DNA of 64,000 bases from Lethocerus indicus (lineage: Eukaryota; Arthropoda; Insecta; Hemiptera; Belostomatidae), in NCBI GenBank assembly GCA_019843655.1, contig JACDQD010000011.1, positions 15,604,604 through 15,668,603 of the forward strand, read 5' to 3'. Below are positions 49,915 to 63,744 of this stretch, piece after piece. The notes below the pieces were generated by a model. It worked only from the letters and a program-made list of their open reading frames with translations. It searched no databases and had not been told where the DNA came from. Numbering within the stretch: the stretch's first letter is position 1; every line of letters starts with the position of its first letter. The translations under genes were made by a program, and so were the position numbers.

Positions 49915-52900
49915 GAAGGAATATTTTTGCTTTAACTGTAGGTCTAATCATTCTCAATTACGCTTCGATTGTTATGTTTGGTTAGGGTGTAGATAAGTAT
50001 AAGTTTTAGGCCAATATCTTTAGTTATGTTTAATTTTTTTTTTACCCGATAGTGTCCGTTTAGGTGAAATTTACATTATATTAAGAACATTCCACTGTTC
50101 CTTGTTTTTTGTCGCTTGGAAAAATAAATTATTGATACAAAATTGATTAATTCTTATGCTCCATTATTTACTGTTTTCGAAATGGTATGTGAATAATTAA
50201 ATCTTATGTTTAAAAAATCAAAGGGAACTAATATTTAATTATTAATAGAGAAGTAAAATACTTCTCACAATACAATATTTGTTCCTCACTAAGCCTAATC
50301 CTTTTCTCAACCCACTCTATTTTTATAAAATCCCCTGTAGGACTCGAGGCATTAGCTTGTGACGGGTCGCGTAGAGACTTTTTCGAGTGCCGGCGACACT
50401 TAAAGATGAACGGCGGATGAAAAAGGGAAGAAAAGAAAACACGGGCGAGATAAAAATAAAATAGACGAGTGATAGGACTTGAATAAACATTCGGAGAGTC
50501 CTCTCAGTCAGAAGATAACTTCAGAAAACAGCTGTCATTGTCACTCATAGTTGTACCGAACGTGTCGAGTACGATTTCCAAAAAATTGGGCATAAATAAA
50601 CAGTACATATCTCGTTACGGGGCTGTTGGAACGAAAAATTCCCAGTGGCGTTCGAACCCGGTGTTATCTCAGGGGCTACTGGAAGCTACTGGAAAATAGA
50701 AAATGGAGACCGAAATTTAAATTCGGCCCGCGTTGTCGAATATGAATGTTGCAGAATTGGGACGGCACCAATAATGCCCATTGATATTCAATGAAGAGTC
50801 CCTGAATAAGTGAACGTACGTTTAGGAAATTTCGAGCACCGAACGGGCCCGGCCGTTGGATATCGAGTCCTTCATTTGCATTTACAATAGGGCCCGACAT
50901 TAAAAACTGTGTCCGGACTTAAGTGCGTTTCGCGTTTATTCCGCCCGACGTTCCGGCTCGTTCGAATTTTAAAAACAAGAAACAGAATACCAGGCTTCCT
51001 AACAATAAATATCGTTGAAACTGTATCTCAGAATACGCCGGAGTACATCATCCGGTCGGTTTCTGATTTTATGCCGTACCTTTAGTGTGCTTCCCGTGTG
51101 TTTAAAAAATAAGTAACGCAGTAATGTTTATCGTTCTTCAAAACACTTTCATGAGAATAGAGCTCTTGATGTTCAAGCTACTATAATGCAAAATTCAGTG
51201 AACCGTTCCAATATCAATTATTGGAATTGTACGTAGACAAAATATTTCACCGAGCTGAGGGTTACATTGGCTCTTTTATATGATCTAAACTAGAGTTTCG
51301 ACCCAAATATCGATATTTCCTCTAAAAACGATCAAGCGCCATTGGTATGCAGTAATTTCACAGTGGACCTGTGTTGCCACCATCCGCGACTCCACGGAGG
51401 GTTTTATATTTCAATTTAAAGTTGATGGCGTCCACCGTAATGCCAGAAATGAAGTCTGAAATAGGGTAAGTGAAATATAAAAAGTTTCCGGCCCCGAGCT
51501 AATGCTTTTCACTTTTAACTGACGTTCGAGCCCCGCCGCCGCCATTTCATAGGCCCGTTGCTGTTTTATTTTTTTTTACTTTTTATCTCTCCCGCCAAGG
51601 AATATTTCAGTGTTTTATCGTTTCCGCCAAAGCGGTCGGGGCTGGGCTTTTGTCGGGGGGGGCCATTGTTGTGATAATGAGCGGGCCACTGATGGTCGCC
51701 GGTACTCAACTTCTTTAAACCCGACTTAATTCAGTTCAACCTCTAAACAGAGAACGAGGAATCCATCTATCTAGCTGATCTATCTCTCTATTCAGTTAAC
51801 AGGGCTGTATTCGGCGCATTGAAGCCAGAAAAGACCTAGCCGCAGCACTGCCACGAAGCGGCTAGTAGCCTACGAAGATTAGCGGAAACCAGCGGCGGTT
51901 TAATGAACCAATCACCAGGCCGTATTGACAGCAACACTTTCACAAATAATTTTAAGCAATATTGATAATTATTCACGGGAAATTTCATAAGTTACTTTCC
52001 ATACCGTAGCTCCAGAAAAAAAGATAGAAAATTCGAAAGATACGTATATAACTAAAGGAATGGCTGAACTTTAACAATATGAAGCGGAAGGTTTTCTAGG
52101 AAGTATGTCTTTTGCCAACGTACGGAAAAATAAATTTCCGCGCGGAAGTACGTTTAAATCCGCACGAAGGAACGTCAACGCGAATGGACGCCACATTCTG
52201 ACTGAATTCCCGTCGTTTAGTATGAACTCTATTTCCTGAATTGAAGGGGCCGACGAGCGATTCTGACCGATTCCATTTGAAGCCGTGGCGTTTAGTCCCG
52301 CTTCCGTAGGAGAACGGGTAGGTAGAGGTAAGTAAGTAGGGGGAGAAAGAAAAAAAAAACCAGTCCTCGTTAACCGAAAGACGTTTTCCGAATCTCAAGT
52401 TGTCGGTTTAATGGCGTATAAACATGCACTTCTCGAACGGATTTATTGGGTCGGGCGCGATGAAGGGGGGATCGAAGCCATTTGAGAAAAACGAAACCGA
52501 TTTCGCGAAAGGCGGCACGCACGGAAGAGCTTCGGAAAAATAAAAGTTCCGGATTAATCTCAGCTACTATTGAGGCCGTTTATCAACGGCCGGAATTCTA
52601 CAATAAAATATGGAAAAACCTGTTAGTCTCCAAAAGGAATACTCGCACGAAGGTAGTGCTGTCCGGACGCTTTATCCTGCAGTATGTGCGCCACTAATAC
52701 ACTGACGACGGCGAGAAGACGAAACCGGTCTACTAAATGAGCGAGTGGAAGATAGCGAGACTGATGATTTTCATCTATGGCCTTGCGGTCAACCATTAGT
52801 CTGTGTTAGTCAACACGCTATCACTAATAACTAATAACATGCAGTCGACTACAAATTTTTTTCATAGAAATATTGTATCCAATTATAGAATTTCAGATAC

Positions 52901-55900
52901 AAATCCTAATCTAGAAACAGCGAAGTGGAAATTTTGTACGGTTCGAATTGCCTATCATGAATCTCCGTAAAGCACCCTTTAAACATGAGGAAACAGAACT
53001 CTATTTAAATTGAAAGTATTTTTTATCACATACTTTAACAATAACTAAAAAATATACTCGAATAAATTTTATAGTCTGGAAGACTATATCCCGGGGCTCC
53101 TGATTTGATTTGAATACGGCGGAAATTGAATGCGAAACATGAATTATGCATAAAATACAAGTAGTTTAATCCTCATTAAATTCATTTTGTGTATACGCCT
53201 ACGGGGCGGATGAAAGGGAAATTGTCAGCGCCTAGTCGGCCTTCGCATTGCTTTCCAACGTTACAGGGCAGACGGATCTTTTAACTTGAGAATGAAACTG
53301 TAAGTCTTCAAGTTGATCTGAGTGAAAGAAACGTCCCCATACGATTATTGCACTAAATGATTTATATCCGAAGATTACAGTCTTTGTCGGCGGGCGTTTA
53401 TATTTAATTAGCGGTCTGCGATGTACGATAAAGCAGGTGCCCATGCCAAGGCTCTAATAAGAGCCAATTAAAATTGATACGATTTCCTCCAGAATACACC
53501 AAATCATCTTTAGTTCCTCTACATTTTTCGAATATTTGTTTAAATAATTAAACGCATATTTCGAATGATAATTCTATATCTCAATATAAGTTAGTATTCT
53601 AACTCAATAGCTGATAAATCTAGATGCAGATTTTCTTATTTGAATAGGATCACTGTGGGTTGAAGTGTTGAGCAAGGTGTTAGAAAGCACCCGAGCTAGG
53701 CTCTTAAAAATCACATTTTAACACAATTGCTCTATTCTTAAACTGAAGTACCATATCCTGTGTCTCTTCTGTGTATCTTGTACAGTTACGGTCCTTATAG
53801 TGTTTACGCTTTGAGACGCCAATTATGCAACAGAAACGCGCATTGAACGAATGCGATCATAAAACTATATTTTCTTTTGAAGTCGAGCGGCGGTCGTTGT
53901 TTCCTATTCGCCGGCGCTCTATTGTATTTTCCCGTTTTATTACTACAGAATTTCCTGCAATTTCTGGTTTATTCGTTTGATGCAGAAGCGCCATTGTATT
54001 TCAATTAAACTCCCGTAGTATGTTTTTTACACCTTTCGTTCTCACGAATATAAAAAGGTTTACCACGAAAAGGTAAAACTCGTATAATTTACTTCGAAAT
54101 AACCCTCACATAGACTACTAGTTGTATACTGTCATATTATGTCGTCTGATATCGTCGCAACAATATTTGTAAAACACCGTAAAGGTCAGTTATTATCCGA
54201 TATCGCTGAAATTTTGACTGGAATATGATGCCTTAGGACAGGTTCAGGGTGGCTCTGGACAGGATCCATTATGGAAACGGGAAAGGAGAGAAAACTGAAT
54301 TTTTCTTAAAGCCAGGTATAGTGGGAGGAACCGGAGCGTCGGCCGGCTTGCTTGCGACATGTGTTAACAATTTTTTGTCGGCCCCGTTCAGAGGGCTCGG
54401 GAGCTGCCGAGAGCGAGCGGCTTTCCCATTAAGAAGATTAGTATGTCAGAGTTAAGAGAGAGACACGGGCCCGGACTAGAGACCGCAGAGGGCGAACCCA
54501 GCCCGACGGTTTTTGCTAAGCATTTCCGAACCCGGACGCGGCCATAGCCTACGCCATCCCCGAAGAGAACGACCGAGGTATGCACTAGACCGGCCCCACG
54601 CGGGGGAAACGACTAATTAGAATAGGAATTCCAATCGTTCGAAACGCCCCTCCAAAACCATACCGGAAAACGTCACCCTACGTGGAAATGGAGATAAATT
54701 GTATTCTCCCAGAGCAGAGAACTTAGAAGAAATTCAGGCGATTGGAGGCGCCCCAGGAAACTGGACGACAGTGAAGTTTCCTATGAGCCAGTACTTTTCC
54801 ATCTTTTTCTCAACCGGTCGGCATCAGTAAAATATACCCTCAAACCGTTATCCGAAAATAGTACCCCTGTACTTATCCGAAAGAAATAATCGTAAAACTG
54901 CGGCCGACTATTAAACTCGGGGCCGTTATAGAGCTCGCGGCCCTACATCGTGAATTGTACATCGCACATACAGTTCGAGTGAGAGTGAGAGAGAGAGAGA
55001 GGTTTTACGCCTAACGTTCCGCCGGCCATTGAACTGAGACGGAGAACCCCCGACGGTGCCGAATAAAGCCGGTGGTCAAGTCCAGAACTTTTACCGGGAC
55101 GCAAGGAAACCCCTGGAAAGGGGAAGAGACCTGTGGGAGGCGAGGTTTGTGGAGAACGAGGGGGAGGACAAAAAAAATTATTGCTCGACGAGCAGATATA
55201 TTTTAAGGGTAAAAGATTACCGGAGGGGGGGACGGAAGAGTGCACGAGGGTCAGGGGCCAAACGGTCGGCCTCGCCACCAGCCACCCCATCCCCTAACAG
55301 GGGGAGCCAGTCTACAACCAACTTATCAGAATATATACTACCATCATTCGGATCTTCAAATACCCTACTAAATCAATTCGAGTGTGCACTTTACATTACT
55401 GTTATTCAACATGCAACATAATACAGTCAGAAAAAATGTGACTGTAAATGTTTGACGATAGACGATTATCAAAATTGCGAACAGTAAGATAATATTCCAT
55501 AAAGAATTCGTGATTTATAAACCCCCCGGAATTCCGGTAGCACATATGCCTCACTACTAGCACTTATAATGAAGGCGTGGACAACCTGATTTGAATACGA
55601 TTTTTTTAAATAATAGGCGATGTATTTCACCATGTGAAAATGACAAAGATTTCTCTGAAACTAAATCCGTCTTAAACTAATAAAAACTTTCATCTCGAAA
55701 TCACTGAAAGGAACGGGAGGAGCGAAATGCAGATAAAAGTGTCGTTACTAATAAGCCGCAAGCAAATAGCCGGAAAGCTCCTTTAATATGCAGCCGGGCG
55801 TTCGCCAATAATCTCGGGCGAAATTCTTCCCCGATCGCCCTCTCAACGCCCCCCGCAGAAAGGGATGGCATTAAACTCGTAGCTGAAGACAAAAAAAAAA

Positions 55901-56640
55901 TTCGGAAAGGGAAAGCGCCACGGCTGGAAAATGAAAAACGCCCGGGGCCCCTTTTCCGGCCGAATAAAATCGCCTATAAGTTCCCGATTGCGCCTCCTTT
56001 TACCGCGGCCGAGAGTGTCGCTTTTCTCCCTCGTCCCGAACACAGTTCCAGGGGCGGGGGGGGGAGGTTGAAAAAAAGGAGTTCTTCGCCGGGGAAAAAA
56101 AAGACCGGAGAAACGGGGTGCGACTGAATTTAAATGGGCCGACCACCTGTTCCCGCCGCCACCACTGATGGAAACCCAACCCCTTACCGCCAAATAAGAA
56201 CTAAGAATATTGCACTACCCACTTACCTTAGCCACCACCCGCATTACCTTGAATTAATAATAGATTTGTACACACAGCGATTCTAAAACGAGCCATCCGT
56301 TCACTGGAAACTGTGTAAAATATATCTTACAAGAATTCGCCTACATAATTTGAAATAATAATAACTACTATAAAATATGGTTTAATTATTGTTGAAGACA
56401 GCTGTTGAGACGGTTAATGGATAATGACTCTCTGGTTAATGTCAGCTATCTTTGAAGATAAAGCAATGAAGGTTATTGAGGGCTTATCTATACGATACAA
56501 TATACACACTAATAATTACTACAAGATTATTTACTAAGAAAAAACCGTTGCTTTCTTGATGGTGTAAATGTGAATTTCTAGCACTTGAAATCCTGCATTT
56601 CGCGTGACATTGATCTTGACAACCGTCCTAGAAGATAATT
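49915..56640. other. Gene-free segment
   Basis: No supported gene. Frames at 52096-52398 (-), 54943-55421 (both strands) and 55843-56193 (-) have no recognisable domain and overlap antisense partners. The segment contains a short direct duplication (CTACTGGAAG) at about 50675-50695, the GA tract at 54.98 kb and a G9 run (56056-56064). Sequence from 49915 to 50300 is AT-rich and featureless. Confidence 0.65.
54980..55001 (+). repeat. (GA)n microsatellite
   Basis: About eleven GA units with one GTGA interruption. Confidence 0.85.
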
Positions 56641-56682
56641 AATAAAGAGAAATTAAAAGATTTATTAAAAAACATTGAGATT

Positions 56683-56716
56683 GCGACGTTTCAAGGGTAA
56701 ACCCTATCGTCACACT
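56683..56716 (-). ncRNA. Hammerhead-ribozyme-like motif, possible Penelope-type element remnant
   Basis: On the minus strand the order is TGACGA, a short stem-loop (AGGG TTTA CCCT), then GAAACGTCGC. The hammerhead core is CUGANGA, stem II, then GAAA. Here U4 to A9 and the GAAA are present, but the expected C3 is G, so a copy with exactly this sequence would not be expected to cleave. Hammerhead motifs with a downstream GAAACGTCGC-like sequence are known from the repeats of Penelope-like retroelements. Just downstream on the same strand is AATAAA-like, T-rich sequence (56640-56675). I could not see a reverse transcriptase or GIY-YIG coding remnant beside it, so the assignment is tentative. Confidence 0.3.
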
Positions 56717-57126
56717 GAGGTACAAGATAGTCAAACCTGAGAAGGAAAAGCCAAATCAGACATGAGTAGATCTGACAACCGGATTTTAAACGAAGTAAAG
56801 GACACATACATTATAATTTTAAAACAAGAACACAAGAATGTGTTGGCGCTTAAATATTTTCATAGAAGACGCTGCCGCACCACCACCATGTCGCTGTAAG
56901 GCTCGGAAGTTGGGAATAAAGTTGCCGGCTTAACAATCTGAATTTGTTCCGCCTGCTGTTCAAACTATGCGCCTTCAGGGGCGCTGTTAAAGCGCGCGAT
57001 ATTGTCCAAACTCGGGCCGAAGCAAAGCGGGCCAGCGAATATTCGTCGCGTAATGAAGGCTGAGGGGTATTATTCAAGTCTCTCCTAAGCCCTGCCCACT
57101 TTCCCCTCTCATGTTGCACCTTCTCA

Positions 57127-57150
57127 CCCTCCCTCCCTCCCTCCCTCCAT
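57127..57150. repeat. (CCCT)n tetranucleotide repeat
   Basis: Five to six CCCT units, then CCATCCCT. The minus strand has G-quadruplex potential. Confidence 0.88.
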
Positions 57151-58348
57151 CCCTCTCACTCTCGGTCTGACTCCGCGAGGCATTCCACAGAGAGGGAACA
57201 GAGCAGGGCAGGAGTTGTACAACTTCGGCTATTTAGAGCAAAATGAACTTGTAAACCCGTTTCAACTCGCGACCCGGGATTATTCAACTTGGAAAGGCGA
57301 AAGACAACTTAATTATTGAAATTAACGAGTCGCGTGTTATTTCACTTAATAATATTTTTCATCCCTTTTTGTTTGAAGAACATTTTAATACTTGTATTTG
57401 TTTTCGCGGAATGAAATTGTCCCCGCGAAATTAATAACTGTGCACGACTGAGGCTTTGTAATGAAAAAAAAAAGCTGCTTCTGCTATATTGTTTTGTTGT
57501 TTATAATTAGGAAGTTGCTTTTTTTAAACTTAAATATAAATTAAACAGCGACACGGAAATTCGTTCAAACGGACCAGCTCGGAGGCGTATATTCGTCACT
57601 TTAAATCGGGAAATAATATTCGCAGTGATACACTTAATTAGCTCAGAATTTAATTTTCATTTCGCGTTCTGAACAAACTGTAATAGGAAAAGCTTCCGGT
57701 ACGTAAACATGGACCGAATTAACGGGCATTCTTAGAAAATGAATCGGTACCAAATGTCCCTCAAATGGAGGGTTTGCGCTCTCTGAAATTGTGTACTCGA
57801 GCAAGTGATTAGTGTCGCAAAGGTGGGTTAGACTATTTGGAGAAATTAATTATATTTCACTTTATCCATTCTAATTATTTGTTGTACAGCGTCGCAAAAA
57901 TAATTTATTTGTAAAATGCTTACGTTTAATGATTTTATTCGAGCAATCCCATTTGCCCCTAAGTAAACTGTTTAGACTGCTTAATGTAATAGCACGGGGA
58001 GACCGGACCCGTAAACAGCACGCTAGAGTTTAAATATCTAGTTAGAGCGCACGCTAAGCCCGAGCCTTATTGTCGGTAGTGGAAATTTACAATAAATAGG
58101 CGAATAATTTTATTTCCGGGTTTTTTAAACAATCTTCTGGACTTTGTTGCCGAGCTAGCCCGACCTCCGTTCCATTAATGACGGCTCTTACGCAATAGCG
58201 CATCGCGGCTGACGAGCCCTATCCGGTTCCCGAAAATAAGACAAAGATCTCTCTTGTAGATTATCTCGACGATCGACACGCTTCATAACTTCAGTAATGA
58301 GCCGAAAGAATCTTCATCTAAACAGGGTATTTCCCGTTATCCGAAGAC

Positions 58349-58372
58349 GGGCGGGCGGGAGGAGGAGGAGGG
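58349..58372 (+). repeat. GGGC/GGA-rich tract
   Basis: GGGCGGGCGGGAGGAGGAGGA and a further GGG. Four G runs closely spaced on the plus strand. Confidence 0.75.
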
Positions 58373-61300
58373 CCCCGTCCACCGGGACAACTTCATTTGG
58401 GTCGGATTACTCCGGCATATTGCCGGCGCTAAGCTAGAAGCACTCAATCGAAACGAGCCATTGTTTATGATACTGTTAGCGTCAATTTTATATTAAAAAA
58501 AACAGTAAGAAAATTCATAATTGTGTACAGGTCACCAACTGAGCGTGGGTCGATGGACACTTCAAGAATCGCGGTTTTAATAACCTCCCAACCCCGAGAA
58601 TACCATTTCTAATCGTTGCCTATAATTATCCGAGCTGCCGACATTAGGTTTGCATGAAATCAAAGAAGAGTGAGTCATGGGAAAATTAAAAATTGAGACT
58701 CGGTCGAAAAAATTGCCTGTGTCCGGCTCCGAATATGATTTCCGATTGTATTCAAAATGAATTTTACCCGCGTAAAAACTGGAGGCGTATATATCGGTAC
58801 AAATATTGTACGTAACAACGAAATAAAAAAGTCGTCATTCCTTTACTCTAACTTTAAATTGTATTCCGAGCCAAATTTTTCCTGTGGGATTTTTTTCGAT
58901 TTGACAATTGTTGAGGATATAAATAGTACGGGAATAAAATTACCGTAAATGAGAAAATCCGGGGGACAACTCTATTTGTTCGGAATATGATCAATGGATA
59001 ATTATGTCAGTGAATCACCGATAATTTATAATTTACACAGGCTACAAGGCGAAACCGAAAAGGCTCTGTTGTCGTATGATAGAGAGTGGAAGAAAATTAT
59101 TCAGCAACTACATGGGAGCGCATTTGAGCGTGACGATTCCCTTTATATCGTCCGGGATTAACAAGACGAGCGACGTCCCCGATTCGTTACGTCTCGCCCG
59201 TTAGGCCCAACATCGGGCACTCCCCCCCCCCCATCGGCCCACGCCAACGCGACACTGTTTTATCGCGTATCCTTTAAAAATACCGGGAATACGAAACGGC
59301 CCTTTTAAGGGCCACAATGAAGTACGGGCCGGCGGACGCGTGGAGCATTCCTGTTGGTGACCGGGGTGGGCGGGGGCTCAAAGGAGGGCCTCTTTTGTCA
59401 ACCCTCCCTACGGCTCAAAATGTACAATTTCCATCTCGAGAGATACACGTCCCCCGTCACGAACGGTGAGAAAATTCATTCTACTCGGCCCCCCACTCGG
59501 TCCTATTCCCCGAGGTGACTAAAGTGATTAAAACGTATTCCTCCTACTCGGCACAAAAGTATTTCCATATATTAATTAAAAAATGAACGACGAGCGTTAC
59601 AAGCAAGAAATTAATTATCTAAACTATAATCACTTTCGGATATAACGTAATCTTCTTGCTGTTTAGTCTAAATTAATAACTACGTCGTAATTGACGATAT
59701 TATTATATTAAATTTATATGACAACCAGAGTTCACAACGTTCAGTTGAAATGAAGACATAATTTCCACGAGTATGTTGCGACAGAGCAGATGGGCGTGGA
59801 ATAACAAAATATGCTTCAGGATTTCTGCATTTCCGTTTCCGTAAATCAAAATTTCGTAGTTCTGGGATTCTTCCACTCGAGTAAACTGGAGTCCCTTCAT
59901 AAATAGGTCTCGTTCTCATAATGCTCCCGGGGCCGCCCCCCGACGTGGAGGGGGGCGATCAAACACACGCAACCTTCGAAACGTTACCTCCTCTCGGGCC
60001 TCTCGAATAAACGTCTAAATTTATGTGGCTCACAAATTGACTTATGTAAATGAGCCCGTCGTCGAGCGTTTAATAACAGTTGTAAGAGGCGATTAGGCGG
60101 GAAGAATAAACGGTGCCGAGTGCAGTGCGCTATTGGGGTCGATAATTCGGCCCGTTGCTTTAAACAGATGCGTTGAAAAGTAAGTTGAAAGGTGTTATTA
60201 GAATAAAAAATTAATAGGCCACTTTATTGTTTTTCCTGGTCTCGAGTGACTCTGATTCTTAGCCCTTGGGGGTAACTCGCAGACAATGAATATCAGAATT
60301 TAAGAAATGGAATACCCGAAATTTATTAGATTCTAATTTAAGTTTTATAGATGACTTCTGTCCCCCGATATTCATAGTTGGGGAAATTAGATAACCCGCT
60401 GAATTAAATAGGTCCGTTACGTTCGTTTCGATTTAAAATTTGGAAACATATGAAGAATTCATTATCTGTCTGTAAATTGGAAACCTGGTACTGGAAAAAG
60501 AACGGCCGGTGTTTTTTTCCTACCGTCCTCGTTTAGAGATTTCAAGGGAATATGGAAGTCGGACTGTTCGGCGCTCGAAGGTATTTGAATAGGTTTCCAC
60601 AAGACGCGCTCACAAATATTGACATTCCCGGAACGGTACAGAAAAAAAAGCCTGACGAGAGTACCTGTAGGTAAGTAAACATTTCCAAATCTGTGCGCCG
60701 TGTGGGGGGGGGGAGTTCACGTAAGTACGACACTTTCACCCAGTTCTGAATTCCCCAAGTCGAACTCGAAACGTGGAACATTTCCGTTTTTTTGAACTTG
60801 AGTTCGCTGATGTCGGCTCAAATTTCAATTTTGTGCCCTTCAATGAATCCTCCGGGAGTTTTAATATTGAAAGAACAGACCCTGGCGTAAAATCATTTCG
60901 ATCTAAGATTATAATCGAGACATAAACGAACAGATTTTTTAATTTAGAGCCTGGAAATGTTGATAATTCCCCTTTATTGTTCTCCTTATATTTTTAGTCT
61001 TAACTATACTAATTTTACTCTTTATTTTCGTGTTGGCAATATCGTATATACTGATCTCATTTTGTTTCATCTGTTTGAAATTCCTCCGAGACAATGTTAT
61101 TTTTCTAGCCGGTATTGGAACTGTATAAAGCGATAATAAAACTCCCCCTTGTAAAAATCCCGTCGTAAAAATAAATGTATGAATTAAAAGCAAACGATAA
61201 AATGGAGGGGGGGCCGCACAATCGATGCGATAACGATCCTCCGGGCTGTCGCCAGTTCGTAAAACTTTCTGATAATCGCTCTATAAACGGACGAATGACA

Positions 61301-61809
61301 GTCTCTCGTTTCTTTATGCCGTTCAAATTACAGACAGGAATATATCGCGAGGTGTTTAGAGGACAGGGGCGAAACGCAGGGGCGAAACCGGCGTTCGTTT
61401 CCTCGTCCCGGACCCGATAGCGATCGGCCGATAAGGACGGGTCACGAGCATAATTATGAATTATGACCGACGAGATGAAACAATTTTTTGATTCCCGTGA
61501 TGCATTGCCGCCCCGCACGGAATTTTAAATCGCAATCAATAACGGCAGAGTTGAACCAAAAAAAAAAAAATGGAATGAAAGAGAATGGGAATAACAAAAG
61601 GGTTGTGCGATAAATAACTGGGTGGAAGGGAGGGCGACGCGAGTCGCGCTATCCGATCAAAGTTCAACGGATCCAAATCGAACTGGACGGCCATAATTTC
61701 CAGTAAAAAATTAATTTTTTAAAATGCAAGATATAACCTTTAGAATGATGAAAATAGTACAGATAGTACATAAACAGGTTACTAACCATATTGTTTTTCA
61801 TTGTTATAG

Positions 61810-61836
61810 AAACGGAGCAGAAGTTGGCCCTGAAGA
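61810..61836 (+). other. Possible 27-nt micro-exon flanked by splice-site-like sequences
   Basis: A T-rich stretch ending in TTGTTATAG (to 61809) resembles a 3' splice site, and GTAAGT at 61837-61842 matches the 5' splice-site consensus. The 27 bases between are a multiple of three. One frame has no stop and reads Asn-Gly-Ala-Glu-Val-Gly-Pro-Glu, with split codons at both ends. The last exon base is A rather than the preferred G. With no neighbouring exon identified, chance is a serious alternative. Confidence 0.15.
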
Positions 61837-63724
61837 GTAAGTGACTCGAATGCTTCTGACGGAATGCTACTTCATTAGACTTTTGAGAAAGGTAATCGCA
61901 ACAATGACTGGGTATTCCATTACATGTAGTTATGTTATATCTATACTATATGACATTGCTGCACGAAGCCGACTACACCACGATACTAATACAGATTTTA
62001 TCCTCCAGGACTGCAGGATTCCAGGAGTGCCGAAGGGAGATCGGTGTGAAAAGCCGTACGCCTTTATTACGAAATTGTTCGATTTAAATAGCCGGAGCAA
62101 AAAACGCGGCGAGATTCCCAGGTGCGTCGACAACTTGGCACCGTCCGGCTGGCTAATGGAGGAAAGGGCCAATTACTACAAGGGAAGCGACAAGCTTCGA
62201 AAGAAAATCGCCGGGGGAAAAATTAATAGAAAAAAAAATGTATAAATCTGGCGAGACATCTACAGACTGATGGCGAATACCCATTGTCCTCTGGGCCCCG
62301 TAGCACTATTAACCGCTGAGTAATTCTCTGTCATTAGAACACGAGTCCCGAATTAATGTTGGCGCTGGGAAAATTTGTCCCGCGGCTATTTCCGTTCACA
62401 CCGCGACACAATAAATTGTTTACAAGTTTAAATACAATAGCATACAATTCCAGGGCTCCTGACACCTAAATACAGTCCTAAAGGCAGTCCTACGTGAGAG
62501 AATATAAAATAGTTCAAATAAATTATATACCATATTCATAAAAAATGAAATTCCTTTCCAATTGCAAACTCTCGCAGGCCACCGAACAGGTATTGCGAAC
62601 CAATTTTTTATCTATCACATTCTTTAGCACTAACAGTGTTTCATTTCTATTACTTTCCACTAGATCTACTTTGTGTAATTCAAAGGATGACATTTAATGC
62701 CTATTACAAGCTGAAATAAATATCTTGTCATAATGTTTACCTTTAGGCGGTTTAAAAAATTATAAACTTGTATCAAAGTGCACGTTTTTGTACTTTCACC
62801 GCCCGGTATAATCCCGGTTCGGACGGCCTGGCACAATAAAAAGAAAGAAAAAAAAGCGCCAGCTTAATAAATGAAGAATAGTTATAACGGCGGAAGCCCG
62901 TTATTAGAAATGGGTACGGACCGGGACAATAAGTGAGAGGAAGGCTTCGGGAACAAGGTTTTACTGCGAGGGTAAAACGAATGAAGATTGGTTGTAATCC
63001 GGCACCGCGTGAGATTAGCCCGGCCGATTTAGTCCGATTAATAGTCCCATACGTCGTCCCCAGCTCATTTATACCTACCAGGTATGAGCCCAGCACAGCA
63101 TATCTACTCCACCGAAGGCAGACAAATCGTTAAGCATTTCGACGGATCATAAAATTCGGGTTTTAATTCAGATGTTTCCACGCGGTCGGTCGATTTTTTG
63201 AAATGAATTACCGAGATATTTTCGCGGGGAATTACATTCCATACAATTACACCCGAGCCGGAGATCTATGTCCCCACAGTTAGCCTAAAATATGTTAGAA
63301 TATCAGAAGCCATAGATCAAACCGTTTGATCAAATATGTCGGTAAAAATTAGTTTCCGTTTGCCCTATCCAGTTCTGTGAACAGTCGCACCTGTTTTTGT
63401 TCGAGGGCTGCGGAAGGAAAATTCTTCTGGTCCGTGGCGAGGGGACAAGAAAACGTACTTAAATTTTATCGATTTGGGGTGGAGGGGTTGGCCAATCGTT
63501 TGCCCCTTTTCGAGGGGAGCTAGAAAATAATAAAAATAAAAAAAAACAACGTAGCGAGAAGCGTTCTTCGCTGCAATAAGGCGTTATTTAAACCGGGAAG
63601 GGGTGATTTGTACCCGCGGTCGGCGGTAGGGATCTGACGAAAAGCATTTTCCACGGAGGCCCTCGATTCACCGTCGATAAAACTGCATTGTCGGGGCGCG
63701 GAGATTAAACGAAAAAAGAAGAAA

Positions 63725-63744
63725 AGGAGGAGGAGGAGGAGGAG
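63725..63744 (+). repeat. (GGA)6 trinucleotide repeat
   Basis: About six GGA units in a purine-rich stretch (63700-63760). Confidence 0.85.

Noticed and set aside
55056..55421. 121-codon plus-strand frame with charged, low-complexity peptide
   Set aside because: A 115-codon frame overlaps it on the other strand. Length is explained by few stop codons in GC-rich DNA. No family signature.
61105..61518. 137-codon minus-strand frame
   Set aside because: No recognisable motif; overlaps an 81-codon frame on the other strand; composition typical of random sequence.
61841..62245. 134-codon plus-strand frame
   Set aside because: Begins inside the proposed donor-side sequence, has no domain or homology I recognise, and has an 80-codon antisense partner.
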